A stretch of 64,000 bases of DNA from Cupriavidus lacunae. GTDB lineage: Bacteria > Pseudomonadota > Gammaproteobacteria > Burkholderiales > Burkholderiaceae. Both the position numbers and the translations under genes were made by a program. The stretch is from contig NZ_QKWJ01000005.1 in the NCBI RefSeq assembly GCF_003353055.1, positions 124,001 through 188,000 on the forward strand. The letters run 5' to 3'. Below, in pieces: positions 9,438 through 17,950 of this stretch. Under the pieces are notes generated by a model, which was not told where the DNA came from, ran no database searches, and saw only the letters and a program-made list of their open reading frames with translations. Position 1 is the stretch's first letter. Each line of letters begins with the position of its first letter.

Positions 9438-10334
9438 ATGTCCCTCTTTTCCCTTCTGGGCGCCCTGGAGATCGGCCTGATCTTCAGCCTGGTGGCGCTC
9501 GGGGTGCTGATCTCCTTCCGCATCCTCAATTTCCCCGACCTGACCGTTGACGGCAGCTTTCCGCTCGGCGGCGCCGTGGCCGCGACGCTGATCGCCGCCG
9601 GCCAGGACCCGTTCGTGGCCACCGCCGCGGCGATCGTGGCGGGCGCGCTGGCCGGCTTCATCACCGGCTGGCTCAATGTGCGCCTGAAGATCATGGATCT
9701 GCTCGCCAGTATCCTGATGATGATCGCGTTGTACTCGGTCAACCTGCGCATCATGGGCCGCCCCAATGTGCCGCTGATCACCGAACCGACGCTGTTCACC
9801 ATCCTGCAGCCCGAGTGGCTGCCCGACTACGTGCTGCGCCCGCTGGTGCTGTTCGTGGTGGTGGTGGTGGCCAAGGTCGGCCTGGACTGGTTCTTCAGCT
9901 CGCAGCTGGGCCTGGCGATGCGCGCCACCGGCGCCAACCCGCGCATGGCCCGCGCCCAGGGCATCCCTACCGGCCGCGCCACGCTGGCCGGCATGGCGCT
10001 GTCCAACGCGCTGGTGGCACTGGCCGGCGCGCTGTTCGCGCAGACGCAGGGTGGTTCCGATATCTCCATGGGCATCGGCACCATCGTCATCGGCCTGGCC
10101 GCGGTGATCATCGGCGAGACCATCCTGCCGGCACGCCGCCTGATCTGGACCACGCTGGCCGTGGTGCTGGGCGCCATCCTGTACCGCTTCTTTATCGCGC
10201 TGGCGCTGAACAGCGACTTCATCGGCCTCAAGGCGCAGGACCTGAACCTGGTCACCGCCGCGCTGGTGACGATCGCGCTGGTGCTGCCGGCGACCCGCAA
10301 GAAGCTGTTCGCCCGCAAGAACGGAGGTGCCTGA
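9438..10334 (+). CDS. ABC transporter permease (TrpY-like, BPD_transp_2 family)
   Basis: A 298-residue polytopic inner-membrane protein with many hydrophobic segments, for example LGALEIGLIFSLVALGVLI at the N-terminus and LRPLVLFVVVVVAKVGLDW mid-protein. The FPDLTVDGSFPLGGAVAA motif near residue 30 marks this permease class, related to branched-chain amino acid permeases. The ATG follows an ACAGGATT stretch and begins the first transmembrane helix. The stop and the ATPase start are one base apart, so the two genes are translationally linked. Confidence 0.93.
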   Translation: MSLFSLLGALEIGLIFSLVALGVLISFRILNFPDLTVDGSFPLGGAVAATLIAAGQDPFVATAAAIVAGALAGFITGWLNVRLKIMDLLASILMMIALYSVNLRIMGRPNVPLITEPTLFTILQPEWLPDYVLRPLVLFVVVVVAKVGLDWFFSSQLGLAMRATGANPRMARAQGIPTGRATLAGMALSNALVALAGALFAQTQGGSDISMGIGTIVIGLAAVIIGETILPARRLIWTTLAVVLGAILYRFFIALALNSDFIGLKAQDLNLVTAALVTIALVLPATRKKLFARKNGGA

Positions 10335-10335
10335 G

Positions 10336-11130
10336 ATGCTGCGTGCACAAGACCTGAAGCTCACCTTCAACCCGGGCACCCCGATCGAGACCCGCGCGCT
10401 GCGCGGCCTCAGCCTGGAGATCCCCAGCGGCCAGTTCGTGGCCGTGATCGGCTCCAACGGCGCCGGCAAGTCGACCTTCCTGAACGCGATCAGCGGCGAC
10501 CAGATGGTCGACTCCGGCCGCATCACCATCGCTGAAACCGACGTCACGCGCCAGCCCGCATGGGACCGCGCCCACCTAGTGGCCCGCGTGTTCCAGGACC
10601 CGATGGCCGGCACCTGCGAGGCGCTGACCATCGAGGAAAACATGGCGCTGGCGATGGCCCGCGGCAGCCGCCGCGGCTTTCGCCCGGCGCTGAACCGCGC
10701 CTCGCGCGAACTGTTCCGCGAGAAGCTGCGCCTGCTCAACCTGGGCCTGGAAAACCGCCTGACCGACCGCATCGGCCTGCTCTCCGGCGGCCAGCGCCAG
10801 GCAGTGAGCCTGCTGATGGCCTCGCTGCAGCCGTCGCGCATCCTGCTGCTGGACGAGCACACCGCCGCGCTGGACCCGAAGACCGCGGCCTTCGTGCTGG
10901 AGCTGACCGCGCGCATCGTCGAGGAAAGCAAGCTGACCACGATGATGGTGACGCACAGCATGCGCCAGGCGCTGGACTACGGTCAGCGCACGGTGATGCT
11001 GCACCAGGGCCAGGTAGTGCTGGACGTGTCGGGAGACAAGCGCAAGGGGCTGGATGTGCCGGACCTGCTGCGCATGTTCGAGCAGACACGGCACGAGCAA
11101 CTGGACGACGACGCGCTGCTGCTTGGTTGA
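10336..11130 (+). CDS. ABC transporter ATP-binding protein (TrpZ-like)
   Basis: A 264-residue ATPase energising the importer. Walker A is GSNGAGKST near residue 39, the signature is LLSGGQRQ near 150, Walker B is RILLLDEHTAALD near 170, and the switch His is in MMVTHSM near 210. GGAG lies about 9 bases before the ATG, inside the permease end. A GTG three codons upstream would overlap the permease and is less likely. A strong terminator follows at 11152, closing a three-gene operon. Confidence 0.95.
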   Translation: MLRAQDLKLTFNPGTPIETRALRGLSLEIPSGQFVAVIGSNGAGKSTFLNAISGDQMVDSGRITIAETDVTRQPAWDRAHLVARVFQDPMAGTCEALTIEENMALAMARGSRRGFRPALNRASRELFREKLRLLNLGLENRLTDRIGLLSGGQRQAVSLLMASLQPSRILLLDEHTAALDPKTAAFVLELTARIVEESKLTTMMVTHSMRQALDYGQRTVMLHQGQVVLDVSGDKRKGLDVPDLLRMFEQTRHEQLDDDALLLG

Positions 11131-11151
11131 AGACCTGTAGCGTGCAAGAAG

Positions 11152-11176
11152 CGGGGAGCCTTGGGCTCCCCGTTTT
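11152..11176 (+). terminator. Terminator of the ABC importer operon
   Basis: CGGGGAGCC, loop TTG, GGCTCCCCG and then TTTTGTTTT. The nine-pair stem lies 21 bases after the ATPase stop. It may also stop leftward transcription arriving from 11228. Confidence 0.9.
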
Positions 11177-11227
11177 GTTTTGCGGCACCGCGAGCGCCAG
11201 GCGCGCCAGGCGAAGCGCGATCAACAC

Positions 11228-12277
11228 TCAGTCGACGGTGATGTTCCGCTGGCGAATCACGCCGGCCCAGCGCGTGCTTTCCTTCTGGATGGTGGCGGCA
11301 AGCTGCTGCGGCGTGCCGCCCGCCGCCTCCATGCCCAGCGTGGCCAGCCTCTCCTTGAGCGAGGGGTCAGCCAGCACGGCATCGACATGCTGGCTGAGCT
11401 TGCGCACGATTTCCGCGGGCGTGCCGGCCGGCGCCATCAACGCGTACCAGGAAACCGCCTCGAATTTCGGGAAACCCTGTTCGGCGATGGTCGGCACCTC
11501 GGGCAGAATCGCCGAGCGTCTGGCACTGGCAACCCCCAGCGCGTGCAGCTTGCCGGCCTTGATATACGGCAACGCCACGGAAAGCGGCGCGAACATCATC
11601 GTCACCTGGCCGCCGACCACGTCGGTCATCGCCGGGCTGATGCCTTTGTACGGGACGTGGTTCAGCTTGATATGGGCATCGAGCTGCAGCAATTCGCCGG
11701 CCAGGTGGGCCTGGCTGCCCGCGCCGGGCGACGCGAAGCTCAGTTCGCCTGGCTTCTGCATGGCCAGCTTGCGCAGGTCCGCCAGCGACCGGGCCGGCGT
11801 GGCCGCATTGACCACCAGCACGTTCTCGACGGTGGCCAGCATTGCCACCGGCGCCAGGTCTGTCGGCTTGTACGGCAGGTGCGGCATCAGCGTGGGGTTC
11901 ACCGCGATATTGCCCACCGGCACGACCGCCAGCGTATAGCCGTCAGGCGCTGCCTTGGCCACCATGTCGACGCCGATGGTGCCCGCTGCGCCGGCCTTGT
12001 TGTCGACCAGCACGCTCTGGCCAATGGCCTTGGCAATGCCCTCTCCCACCGCCCGGCCGAGCACGTCGGCCGGGCCGCCGGCAGCAAACGGCACCACGAT
12101 GCGCACCGGTTTGACGGGATAGCCCGGCGGCTGGGCAAGCGCGGGAATGGCCGCAAGCCACGGCGCGCAGGCCGCCACGCAGGCAAGCACGCAATGCATG
12201 GCCATGCGCCGCAGGCTTGCCTGCATGGCGGGCTTTACAGCAGCTTCTACAGCGGGTTTCACAGCGGACTTCATCAC
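11228..12277 (-). CDS. Bug/TctC-family periplasmic solute-binding protein
   Basis: A 349-residue periplasmic binding protein of the Bug family, abundant in beta-proteobacteria and often orphan, with no TctA/TctB membrane genes beside it. The signal peptide is long (about 49 residues), with a hydrophobic core CVLACVAACAPWLAAIPALAQ. If an internal Met near residue 24-26 is used instead, the signal would be of normal length. Mature family blocks are YPVKPVRIVVPFAAGGPADV, NKAGAAGTIGVD and MTDVVGGQVTMMFAPL. It is the last gene of a reverse-strand trio behind an OCD-like enzyme and a PhnD-like protein, which suggests uptake of a substrate for that pathway. Confidence 0.9.
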   Translation of the reverse strand: MMKSAVKPAVEAAVKPAMQASLRRMAMHCVLACVAACAPWLAAIPALAQPPGYPVKPVRIVVPFAAGGPADVLGRAVGEGIAKAIGQSVLVDNKAGAAGTIGVDMVAKAAPDGYTLAVVPVGNIAVNPTLMPHLPYKPTDLAPVAMLATVENVLVVNAATPARSLADLRKLAMQKPGELSFASPGAGSQAHLAGELLQLDAHIKLNHVPYKGISPAMTDVVGGQVTMMFAPLSVALPYIKAGKLHALGVASARRSAILPEVPTIAEQGFPKFEAVSWYALMAPAGTPAEIVRKLSQHVDAVLADPSLKERLATLGMEAAGGTPQQLAATIQKESTRWAGVIRQRNITVD

Positions 12278-12333
12278 AGTTCCCCTATTCGGCAGTTATC
12301 AGGCTTGGCTCCCCCACCGCGCCGGCATTCTGG

Positions 12334-13185
12334 TTATATTGCGCGGGCTCCAGGCAGCGACATGCCAGCGCCGGGTCCGGCATCGGTCAATGCAAACCCC
12401 GCCTGGTCGGCTTCGCGCGCCATGGCGGGCAACACGGCGTAGTCGGCCGGCTGCACCGCAGCAAAGCGTGCCAGCCCCAGCATGGCCAGCAGATCCGTAC
12501 CCGCTGCGTCTTCATGCAGCGCCAGCAGCGCTGCGCGCACGCGCGCGCACTGTCGCGGATCGATCTGCGCCGCGGCCACCAGCGGCGGGATCGGCGTGGC
12601 TTTGGTGACCTCCAGCGTCTTCAGTTGCGCCACGAGCGTGGGCTCGAAGCGGCGCAGCAGGTCCAGTACGTAGCCGTCGACCACACCCACCTCGGCACGC
12701 CCGCCGATCACCGCTGCGATGACTTCGCGCGGGGTCGGCGTGGGCACCTCGGTGGCCCGGTACAGCGCGCGCTTTCCCGCCGGCGCCAGCCGCATCAGGT
12801 GGTGGCGCGGCGCGTTGTAGCCCGAGTTGGACTCAGGCAGCATGCATGCCAGCTTGCCGCCGAAGGTCTGCGCCAGTGTCTGCTCAGGCGCATCGGCGCG
12901 CACGATGAACTCGGTGAAGTAAACCGGGCGCCCGCCATAGCGCGGCAGCGCCGGCACCGGTGCCGCCAGCAGTTGCGGCGAGACCGGCGCGCTGGCATAG
13001 GGATAGCCGCACATGAACACGCAGCCGCAATCCGGCCGCGCCCACAGCGCGCTGACCGGGGCGGGTGCGGCGTGCTCGACATACGGCAGGTCCACGCCGG
13101 CGCGCTCGGCCACGTGCGCCAGCAGCGCACGCCATGCCTGCCCGGCCGGCGCGCTCACCGAGTACATGCGGGCGCTGGCGATCAT
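12334..13185 (-). CDS. PhnD-like substrate-binding-fold protein without signal peptide
   Basis: A 283-residue protein resembling phosphate/phosphonate (PhnD/SsuA-like) binding proteins. Recognisable segments are WARPDCGCVFMCGYPYA near 48-64, NSGYNAPRHHLM near 120 and the VIGGRAEVGVVDGYVLDLL block near 160-180. PhnD proteins are normally secreted, but this N-terminus (MIASARMYSVSAPAGQAW) shows no signal peptide and no upstream in-frame alternative is obvious. Its start codon overlaps the stop of the OCD-like gene in an ATGA arrangement, which ties the two tightly. No phosphonate ABC genes are near. The function is open and the fold assignment moderate. Confidence 0.7.
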   Translation of the reverse strand: MIASARMYSVSAPAGQAWRALLAHVAERAGVDLPYVEHAAPAPVSALWARPDCGCVFMCGYPYASAPVSPQLLAAPVPALPRYGGRPVYFTEFIVRADAPEQTLAQTFGGKLACMLPESNSGYNAPRHHLMRLAPAGKRALYRATEVPTPTPREVIAAVIGGRAEVGVVDGYVLDLLRRFEPTLVAQLKTLEVTKATPIPPLVAAAQIDPRQCARVRAALLALHEDAAGTDLLAMLGLARFAAVQPADYAVLPAMAREADQAGFALTDAGPGAGMSLPGARAI

Positions 13186-14183
13186 GCGTAGACCAGCCTC
13201 TGGCCCAGGCCGCGACTTTCAGCCTTCTTCAGGATGGCGTGGCCCAGCGCGATATCGCTCAGGGACAGCCCGCGGTGCCAGAACAGATTGGTCTCGTCAT
13301 CGCTCTGGCGGCCCGGCTTGCGCCCCGCGGCGATCTCGCCCAGTTCGGCATAAAGAGTCTGTTCCGACAGCTTGCCGGCTTCCACATGCGCGCGCAGCGA
13401 GCCGAACATGCCCCCCTTGCACTGCCCCCAGTCGTCCACCACCAGCTTGGCCATGATGTCGGTCAGCGACAACTCGACCGCGCTCATGGTGCCGTAGGGC
13501 ACGACAAAGGCGCCGCGCTTGATCCATTCGGTCTTGAGCATCGGCGTCGGGCGCTCCAGGCGCGAAGCCTCGACCACGATGTCGGCATCGCGCACGCAAG
13601 ATTCCCAGTCTTCGGTCACCACGATCTTCTTGCCGAGATCGCGTTCCAGCCGCGCGGCAAAGGCATTGCGGCTTTCCGGGCGGCGCGAGTGCACACGGAT
13701 CTCGTCGAAGTCGAACAGGCTGTCGAGCAGGCGCACGTTCCAGTAAGAGGTGCCGCGCGCGCCGATATGGCCCAGCACCTTGCTGTTGCGGCGCGCCAGA
13801 TGCTTGGCCCCGAGCGCGGTGAGCGCACCGGTGCGCGCATCGGTGATGAAGGTGGCGTCGACCATCGCCACCGGCACGCCGGTACGCGGATCGAACAGGT
13901 TGAGCATGGCCATTTCCGATGGCAGGCCAAGCTTGTAGTTGTCGACGAAGTCACCCACGATCTTGACGCCGGCCAGCCCCAGTGGCGCCACGTAGCCGCG
14001 CAGCACATTGAAGTGGCCGTTGAAGGCGGGGTCGGGAATCAGGTGCACGCGCGGCTCGATCACGGTCTGCCCGTTGCCCTGCGCCACCAGCGCCTGTTCG
14101 ACCGCGTCCAGGATCTCGGCGTCGGTCATCTCCAGACGGGCGATGTCCTTGCCGTTGAGATAGGTGAGATGGATGTCGCTCAT
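13182..14183 (-). CDS. Ornithine cyclodeaminase / mu-crystallin family protein
   Basis: A 333-residue NAD(P)-binding enzyme of the OCD/mu-crystallin family, which includes ornithine cyclodeaminase, ketimine reductases and alanine and opine-type dehydrogenases. The N-terminal half has substrate-side segments (MTDAEILDAVEQAL, KIVGDFVDNYKLGLPSEM). The nucleotide-binding region is around HIGARGTSYWNVRLLDSL. The glycine motif reads GHIGARG and departs from the usual GxGxxG, so cofactor use should be checked. The start at 14183 has a GGAGGAAAGG ribosome site. An upstream in-frame start gives a tail unlike the family. A LysR gene diverges 202 bases away. Confidence 0.85.
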   Translation of the reverse strand: MSDIHLTYLNGKDIARLEMTDAEILDAVEQALVAQGNGQTVIEPRVHLIPDPAFNGHFNVLRGYVAPLGLAGVKIVGDFVDNYKLGLPSEMAMLNLFDPRTGVPVAMVDATFITDARTGALTALGAKHLARRNSKVLGHIGARGTSYWNVRLLDSLFDFDEIRVHSRRPESRNAFAARLERDLGKKIVVTEDWESCVRDADIVVEASRLERPTPMLKTEWIKRGAFVVPYGTMSAVELSLTDIMAKLVVDDWGQCKGGMFGSLRAHVEAGKLSEQTLYAELGEIAAGRKPGRQSDDETNLFWHRGLSLSDIALGHAILKKAESRGLGQRLVYA

Positions 14184-14342
14184 ACAGTCCTTTCCTCCAG
14201 GTTTATGCCTGCACACTGCCGGTGCATCTTGCACATCTTGCACCGCATTGGGCCGTCGCGATTCAATCTGGTGCGGGGTCTGCGTTGCAAATGCTCAGCG
14301 TGTGTCGATGGAGTTCAGTGTAGGGTTGGCGCCATTGACTGT

Positions 14343-14356
14343 CATATGCTTATATG
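14343..14356. promoter_or_regulatory. Inverted repeat in the LysR/OCD divergent promoter
   Basis: CATAT-GCTT-ATATG lies 30 bases before the LysR ATG in the 202-base divergent gap. The position and small palindromic form suit a LysR binding site, but the role is inferred. Confidence 0.4.
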
Positions 14357-14385
14357 TCCGCCAGCCTTAACATCAGGTTAATACT

Positions 14386-15273
14386 ATGAAAATGAACCTG
14401 CGCCAGATCGAGGTGTTCCGCGCCGTCATGCTGACCGGCTCGATCAGCGGTGCGTCCAAGCTGCTGTATGTGTCGCAGCCGGCAATCAGCCGGCTGATGT
14501 CGCACACCGAGCAACGCCTTGGACTGGAGTTGTTCCGCCGCACCAAGGGACGGCTTTACCCCACGCCGGAAGCGCGGCGCTTGCTGGGGGAAGTGAATGC
14601 GGTCTATGAAGGCATCGAGCGCGTCAACGAGATCGCCGAAGACCTTGCCGCCAACCGCACCGGCAGCCTGCGCATCTCATGCAGTCCCAACCTGGGCCAG
14701 ACCGTGTTGCCGCGCGCGATCGCGGGCTTCCGCGCGGCGCACCCGGCGGTGCGGGTAGTGGTGCGCACACAGATTCCGGGCAATATGCTGCGTGCGCTAC
14801 TGTCGGGACAGGTGGACCTGGCGGTGTCGAACATGCCGCTGGTGCATCCCAACCTGGAAGCTCGCCTGCTGGTGAAGAACCCGATCTTGGCATTGGTGCC
14901 GGCAGGGCACCCGCTGGCCGCGCGCAAGTGGGTGCGCCCGGCCGACCTGATCGGCGAAGACCTGATCGGCTACGGGCCGGAAGTCCCGTTCGGCCTGCTG
15001 GTGCATGAGATGTTCGGCAACGAGGGCGACCAGCCCGATATGCGCGTCCAGGTGGAGCAGGCGCATGTGGCGCGCGCGTTGGCGCAGGCCGGCGCCGGCA
15101 TCGCGCTGGTTGACGCCATGACCGTGTTTGGCGCGGCCTGGCCCAATATTGTCGCGGTGCCGGTGCGCACCAAGGTCAATGCCTCAGTGCAGATTTTCCA
15201 TATGCAGACCGAACCGCTGTCGCGGCTGTCGCTGGAATTCGTCGATACGCTGACGGCGATGATGAAGCGCTGA
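14386..15273 (+). CDS. LysR-family transcriptional regulator
   Basis: A 295-residue LysR regulator. The N-terminal winged helix covers residues 1-60 (RQIEVFRAVMLTGSISGASK, then LLYVSQPAISRLMSHTEQRLG). The effector domain follows with LRISCSPNLGQTVLPRAI near 97. The SGASKLLYVSQPAISR form is close to regulators of opine and amino-acid catabolism. It diverges from the OCD-like / PhnD-like / Bug cluster and is the likely regulator of those genes. The ATG starts directly at MKMNLRQIEVF. Confidence 0.93.
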   Translation: MKMNLRQIEVFRAVMLTGSISGASKLLYVSQPAISRLMSHTEQRLGLELFRRTKGRLYPTPEARRLLGEVNAVYEGIERVNEIAEDLAANRTGSLRISCSPNLGQTVLPRAIAGFRAAHPAVRVVVRTQIPGNMLRALLSGQVDLAVSNMPLVHPNLEARLLVKNPILALVPAGHPLAARKWVRPADLIGEDLIGYGPEVPFGLLVHEMFGNEGDQPDMRVQVEQAHVARALAQAGAGIALVDAMTVFGAAWPNIVAVPVRTKVNASVQIFHMQTEPLSRLSLEFVDTLTAMMKR

Positions 15274-15291
15274 CGCGCTGCGCCGGTGGCG

Positions 15292-15561
15292 TCAGGCCGT
15301 GGCGGCCTTGTCCAGCCAGCGCCCCAGCTGGTCTGTCACCGCCGTGCTCGAGAACGAGCAGCTGTCCTGCGCGAACACCGCGGACATCTCCATCCGGCGC
15401 AGCAGTTCTTCCATCGCCTGGCCGTAGACCGGCGGCAGCGCCAGCCCGCTGCCGGCCTCGCGCCACGCACGCACCAGGTCGGCGGCGGGCATCGATCCCG
15501 CCAGGTGCTGGTCCAGTGCGGCACGCATGCGTGCCAGTGTCTCGCTGTTGGCTGCGCTCAT
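15292..15561 (-). CDS. Small unknown protein at the end of the lutAB operon
   Basis: An 89-residue protein I do not recognise. It has a helical N-terminus (ARMRAALDQHL), a central AWREAGSGLALPPVYGQAMEELLRRMEM segment and the end TDQLGRWLDKAATA, with one Cys and no membrane segment or metal motif. Its ATG overlaps the lutB stop in an ATGA, showing translational coupling. In characterised lut operons the third gene is lutC, a LUD-domain protein of about 220 residues. This gene takes that place but is too short and has no visible LUD motif. The coding call rests on coupling and sensible composition. Confidence 0.7.
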   Translation of the reverse strand: MSAANSETLARMRAALDQHLAGSMPAADLVRAWREAGSGLALPPVYGQAMEELLRRMEMSAVFAQDSCSFSSTAVTDQLGRWLDKAATA

Positions 15562-16970
15562 GAACGCGCCCTCCTTTCCTTGTAGAGTTCGCGGAACGTG
15601 CGGCCCGACGGGGCCGGCATGTCGCGGGTTTCGGTCCAGCCCTTGCCAGCCATCGGCAGGCTGGCGATCAGCCTGTTGCTGCCGCCCATGCGGCCCAGCA
15701 GCCAGGCGCCGATGCGGGTGGCAAAGGCATAGAGCTCCGGGCGCTTGGCGACGTAGCCCCACGCCTGCAGCGCGAAGCGCTCCTGCCACGGGCGCAGACC
15801 GCGTTCCATCTGCTTCTCGCGCAGCTTGCGCAGCAGGTCCGACAGCGGGATCGACGCCGGGCATACGCGGTTGCACTCGCCGCACAGGGTCGCGGCCTGC
15901 GGCAGGTCCACGGCATTGGCCAGGCCGACATAGCTGGGCGTCAGCACGCTGCCCATGGGGCCCGGGTAGACCCAGCCGTAGGCGTGACCGCCGATCTTCT
16001 GGTAGACCGGGCAGTGGTTCATGCACGCGCCGCAGCGGATGCAGCGCAACATCTCCTGGAAGTCGCCGCCGATCAGCCCGGTGCGGCCGCCATCGACCAG
16101 CACGAAGTACATATGCTCGGGGCCGTCGCGCTCGCCCTCGGCGCGCGGGCCGGTCAGCAGCGAGAAGTAATTCGAGATGGCCTGGCCGGTAGCCGAGCGC
16201 GGCAGCAGGCGCATCACCGTGGCCAGGTCTTCCAGCGTCGGCAGCACCTTTTCGATGCCGGTCACGGCCACGTGCACGCGCGGCATGACCGTGCACATGC
16301 CTTCGTTGCCCTCGTTGGTGACCACCGCCACCGAGCCGGTTTCGGCAATGATGAAGTTGCCGCCGGTGACGCCCATGTCGGCGCTCAGGAACTCCGGCCT
16401 GAGCACTTCGCGCGCCTCGCGCGTCATCTCCGGGATCTCGGTCAGCCGCGGCTTGTGGTGGACCCTGGCGAACAGGTCGGCGATTTCGTCCTTGTCCTTG
16501 TGCACCACCGGCGCAATGATGTGCGACGGCGGCTCCGAGTCGTTGATCTGCAGGATGTATTCGCCCAGGTCGGTCTCGATGCTCTGCACACCCATCTCGC
16601 CGAGCACCTGGTTCAGGCGCATTTCCTCGGTCACCATGGACTTGCTCTTGATGACCTTCTTCACGCCGTGCTTCTGCGCGATCTCTGCGACCAGGCGCGC
16701 GGCGTCGGCGGTGGTCTCGGCAAACAGCACCGTGGCGCCGCGCTCGGTCGCGTTTTCTTCGAAGGTGGCGAGCCAAACGTCGAGGTTCTCCAGTGCGCGG
16801 TTGCGGCGCTCTTTCAGGGCCTCGCGCGTGGCGTCGAAATCGATATCGCGGATCGCGTCGGCGCGCGCCGTGACGAACTTGGTCGAAAGCTTCTTCAGGT
16901 TCTGCTGCAGGCGCTGGTCGGCCAGCTTCTGGCCGGCGCGCGCCTTGAATTCCATGCTGCGGACTTGCAT
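15558..16970 (-). CDS. lutB: LutB/LldF-type iron-sulfur protein for lactate oxidation
   Basis: A 470-residue cytoplasmic protein. The N-terminal two thirds is a LUD domain (for example VLFAETTADAARLVAEIAQKHG and EEMRLNQVLGEMGVQSIETDLGE). A ferredoxin region follows with CIRCGACMNHCPVY near 310 and CGECNRVCPASIP near 360. In LutABC systems it works with LutA to oxidise L-lactate to pyruvate. It starts 18 bases after lutA and overlaps the 89-residue gene. The ATG at 16970 follows an AGGACGCAACG stretch. The substrate could instead be another 2-hydroxyacid, given the FAD oxidase gene nearby. Confidence 0.92.
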   Translation of the reverse strand: MQVRSMEFKARAGQKLADQRLQQNLKKLSTKFVTARADAIRDIDFDATREALKERRNRALENLDVWLATFEENATERGATVLFAETTADAARLVAEIAQKHGVKKVIKSKSMVTEEMRLNQVLGEMGVQSIETDLGEYILQINDSEPPSHIIAPVVHKDKDEIADLFARVHHKPRLTEIPEMTREAREVLRPEFLSADMGVTGGNFIIAETGSVAVVTNEGNEGMCTVMPRVHVAVTGIEKVLPTLEDLATVMRLLPRSATGQAISNYFSLLTGPRAEGERDGPEHMYFVLVDGGRTGLIGGDFQEMLRCIRCGACMNHCPVYQKIGGHAYGWVYPGPMGSVLTPSYVGLANAVDLPQAATLCGECNRVCPASIPLSDLLRKLREKQMERGLRPWQERFALQAWGYVAKRPELYAFATRIGAWLLGRMGGSNRLIASLPMAGKGWTETRDMPAPSGRTFRELYKERRARS

Positions 16971-16988
16971 CGTTGCGTCCTCCGGATG

Positions 16989-17714
16989 TCAGGCGTCGCC
17001 GGCCAGCACCTGCGCGATATGCAGCACGCGCGTGCTGCTGTCGCCGGTGCGGCGCAGGCGGCCTTCGATATTGAGGATGCAGCCCAGGTCGCCCAGCACC
17101 ACGGCATCGGCGCCGCTGGCCTTGATGTTGGCGCACTTCTCGTCGACGATGGCCGTGGAGATATCGCCGTACTTGATCGAGAAGGTCCCGCCGAAACCGC
17201 AGCAGGCCTCGCAGTCCTTCATTTCGGTCAACTGCACGCCCGGCAGGCGCGAGAGCAGTTCGCGCGGCTGCTGCTTGACACCCAGTTCGCGCAGGCCGGA
17301 ACAGGAATCGTGGTAAGTGACATGGCCGGAGAATGTCGACGGCAGCGTATCGACCCTGGCCACATTGACCAGGAACTCCGTCAGTTCGAACACGCGCTCG
17401 CGCAGGCGCTCATAGCGGCCGTTCAGCTCCGGGTCGTCGCGCAGCAAGTCGGCGTAATGGTGGCGAATCATGCCGCCGCAACTGCCCGACGGCACCACGA
17501 TGTAGTCGAACATCTCGAACTCGCGCAGGAATTTTTCCGCCAGGTCGCGCGACACCGCGCGCTCGCCCGAGTTGTAGGCCGGCTGGCCGCAGCAGGTCTG
17601 GGCCTCGGGCACCATGACCTCGTAGCCGGCGGATTCCAGCAGCTTGAGCACGGAAAACCCGATCTCCGGACGCATCAGGTCCACCAGGCAGGTGGCGAAC
17701 AGACCGACTCGCAT
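16989..17714 (-). CDS. lutA: LutA-type CCG-domain oxidoreductase subunit
   Basis: A 241-residue protein with two CCG (cysteine-rich) domains as in LutA, GlcF and heterodisulfide reductase. Visible Cys motifs are ATCLVDLMRPE near residue 7, TCCGQPAYNSGE near 43, DSCSGLRELG near 125 and EACCGFGGTFS near 159, with the late DLGCILNIEG. It binds iron-sulfur centres and forms a complex with LutB. The start at 17714 (MRVGLFATC) is chosen because the in-frame extension upstream is unrelated to the family. An IclR gene diverges 236 bases away and probably controls it. Confidence 0.92.
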   Translation of the reverse strand: MRVGLFATCLVDLMRPEIGFSVLKLLESAGYEVMVPEAQTCCGQPAYNSGERAVSRDLAEKFLREFEMFDYIVVPSGSCGGMIRHHYADLLRDDPELNGRYERLRERVFELTEFLVNVARVDTLPSTFSGHVTYHDSCSGLRELGVKQQPRELLSRLPGVQLTEMKDCEACCGFGGTFSIKYGDISTAIVDEKCANIKASGADAVVLGDLGCILNIEGRLRRTGDSSTRVLHIAQVLAGDA

Positions 17715-17871
17715 TGTTGACTTCTCCAGACCCCGAAACCCCGCAATTATGCGCGCTTGGCGTCGAGCGTGGCGCACAAACCGTTCACCGGCGCCGTGAA
17801 TCCGGTGCAATGCACAGCACTTTCCGACGCGACATCACGGGCCGTTTCTTACCGTAATGTCATTTCACCTA

Positions 17872-17899
17872 TTGAAATTTTCACGATGCGAGATAGAAT
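17872..17899 (+). promoter_or_regulatory. Promoter/operator of the iclR-type gene
   Basis: TTGAAA (17872-17877), a 16-base spacer and TAGAAT (17894-17899) form a good promoter 51 bases before the ATG. The -35 is embedded in the palindrome TGAAA-T-TTTCA (17873-17883), a possible autoregulatory site. The lutA promoter must lie in the same 236-base gap. Confidence 0.5.
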
Positions 17900-17950
17900 C
17901 AGGCAGACGCTTAAAAATGCCGCAAGGCAACATTTCTCCTTTTCCCAACT

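Noticed and set aside
15562-17136. Upstream in-frame extension of the 89-residue gene through lutB.
   Set aside because: It is an alternative frame of lutB; the ATGA overlap marks the real start.
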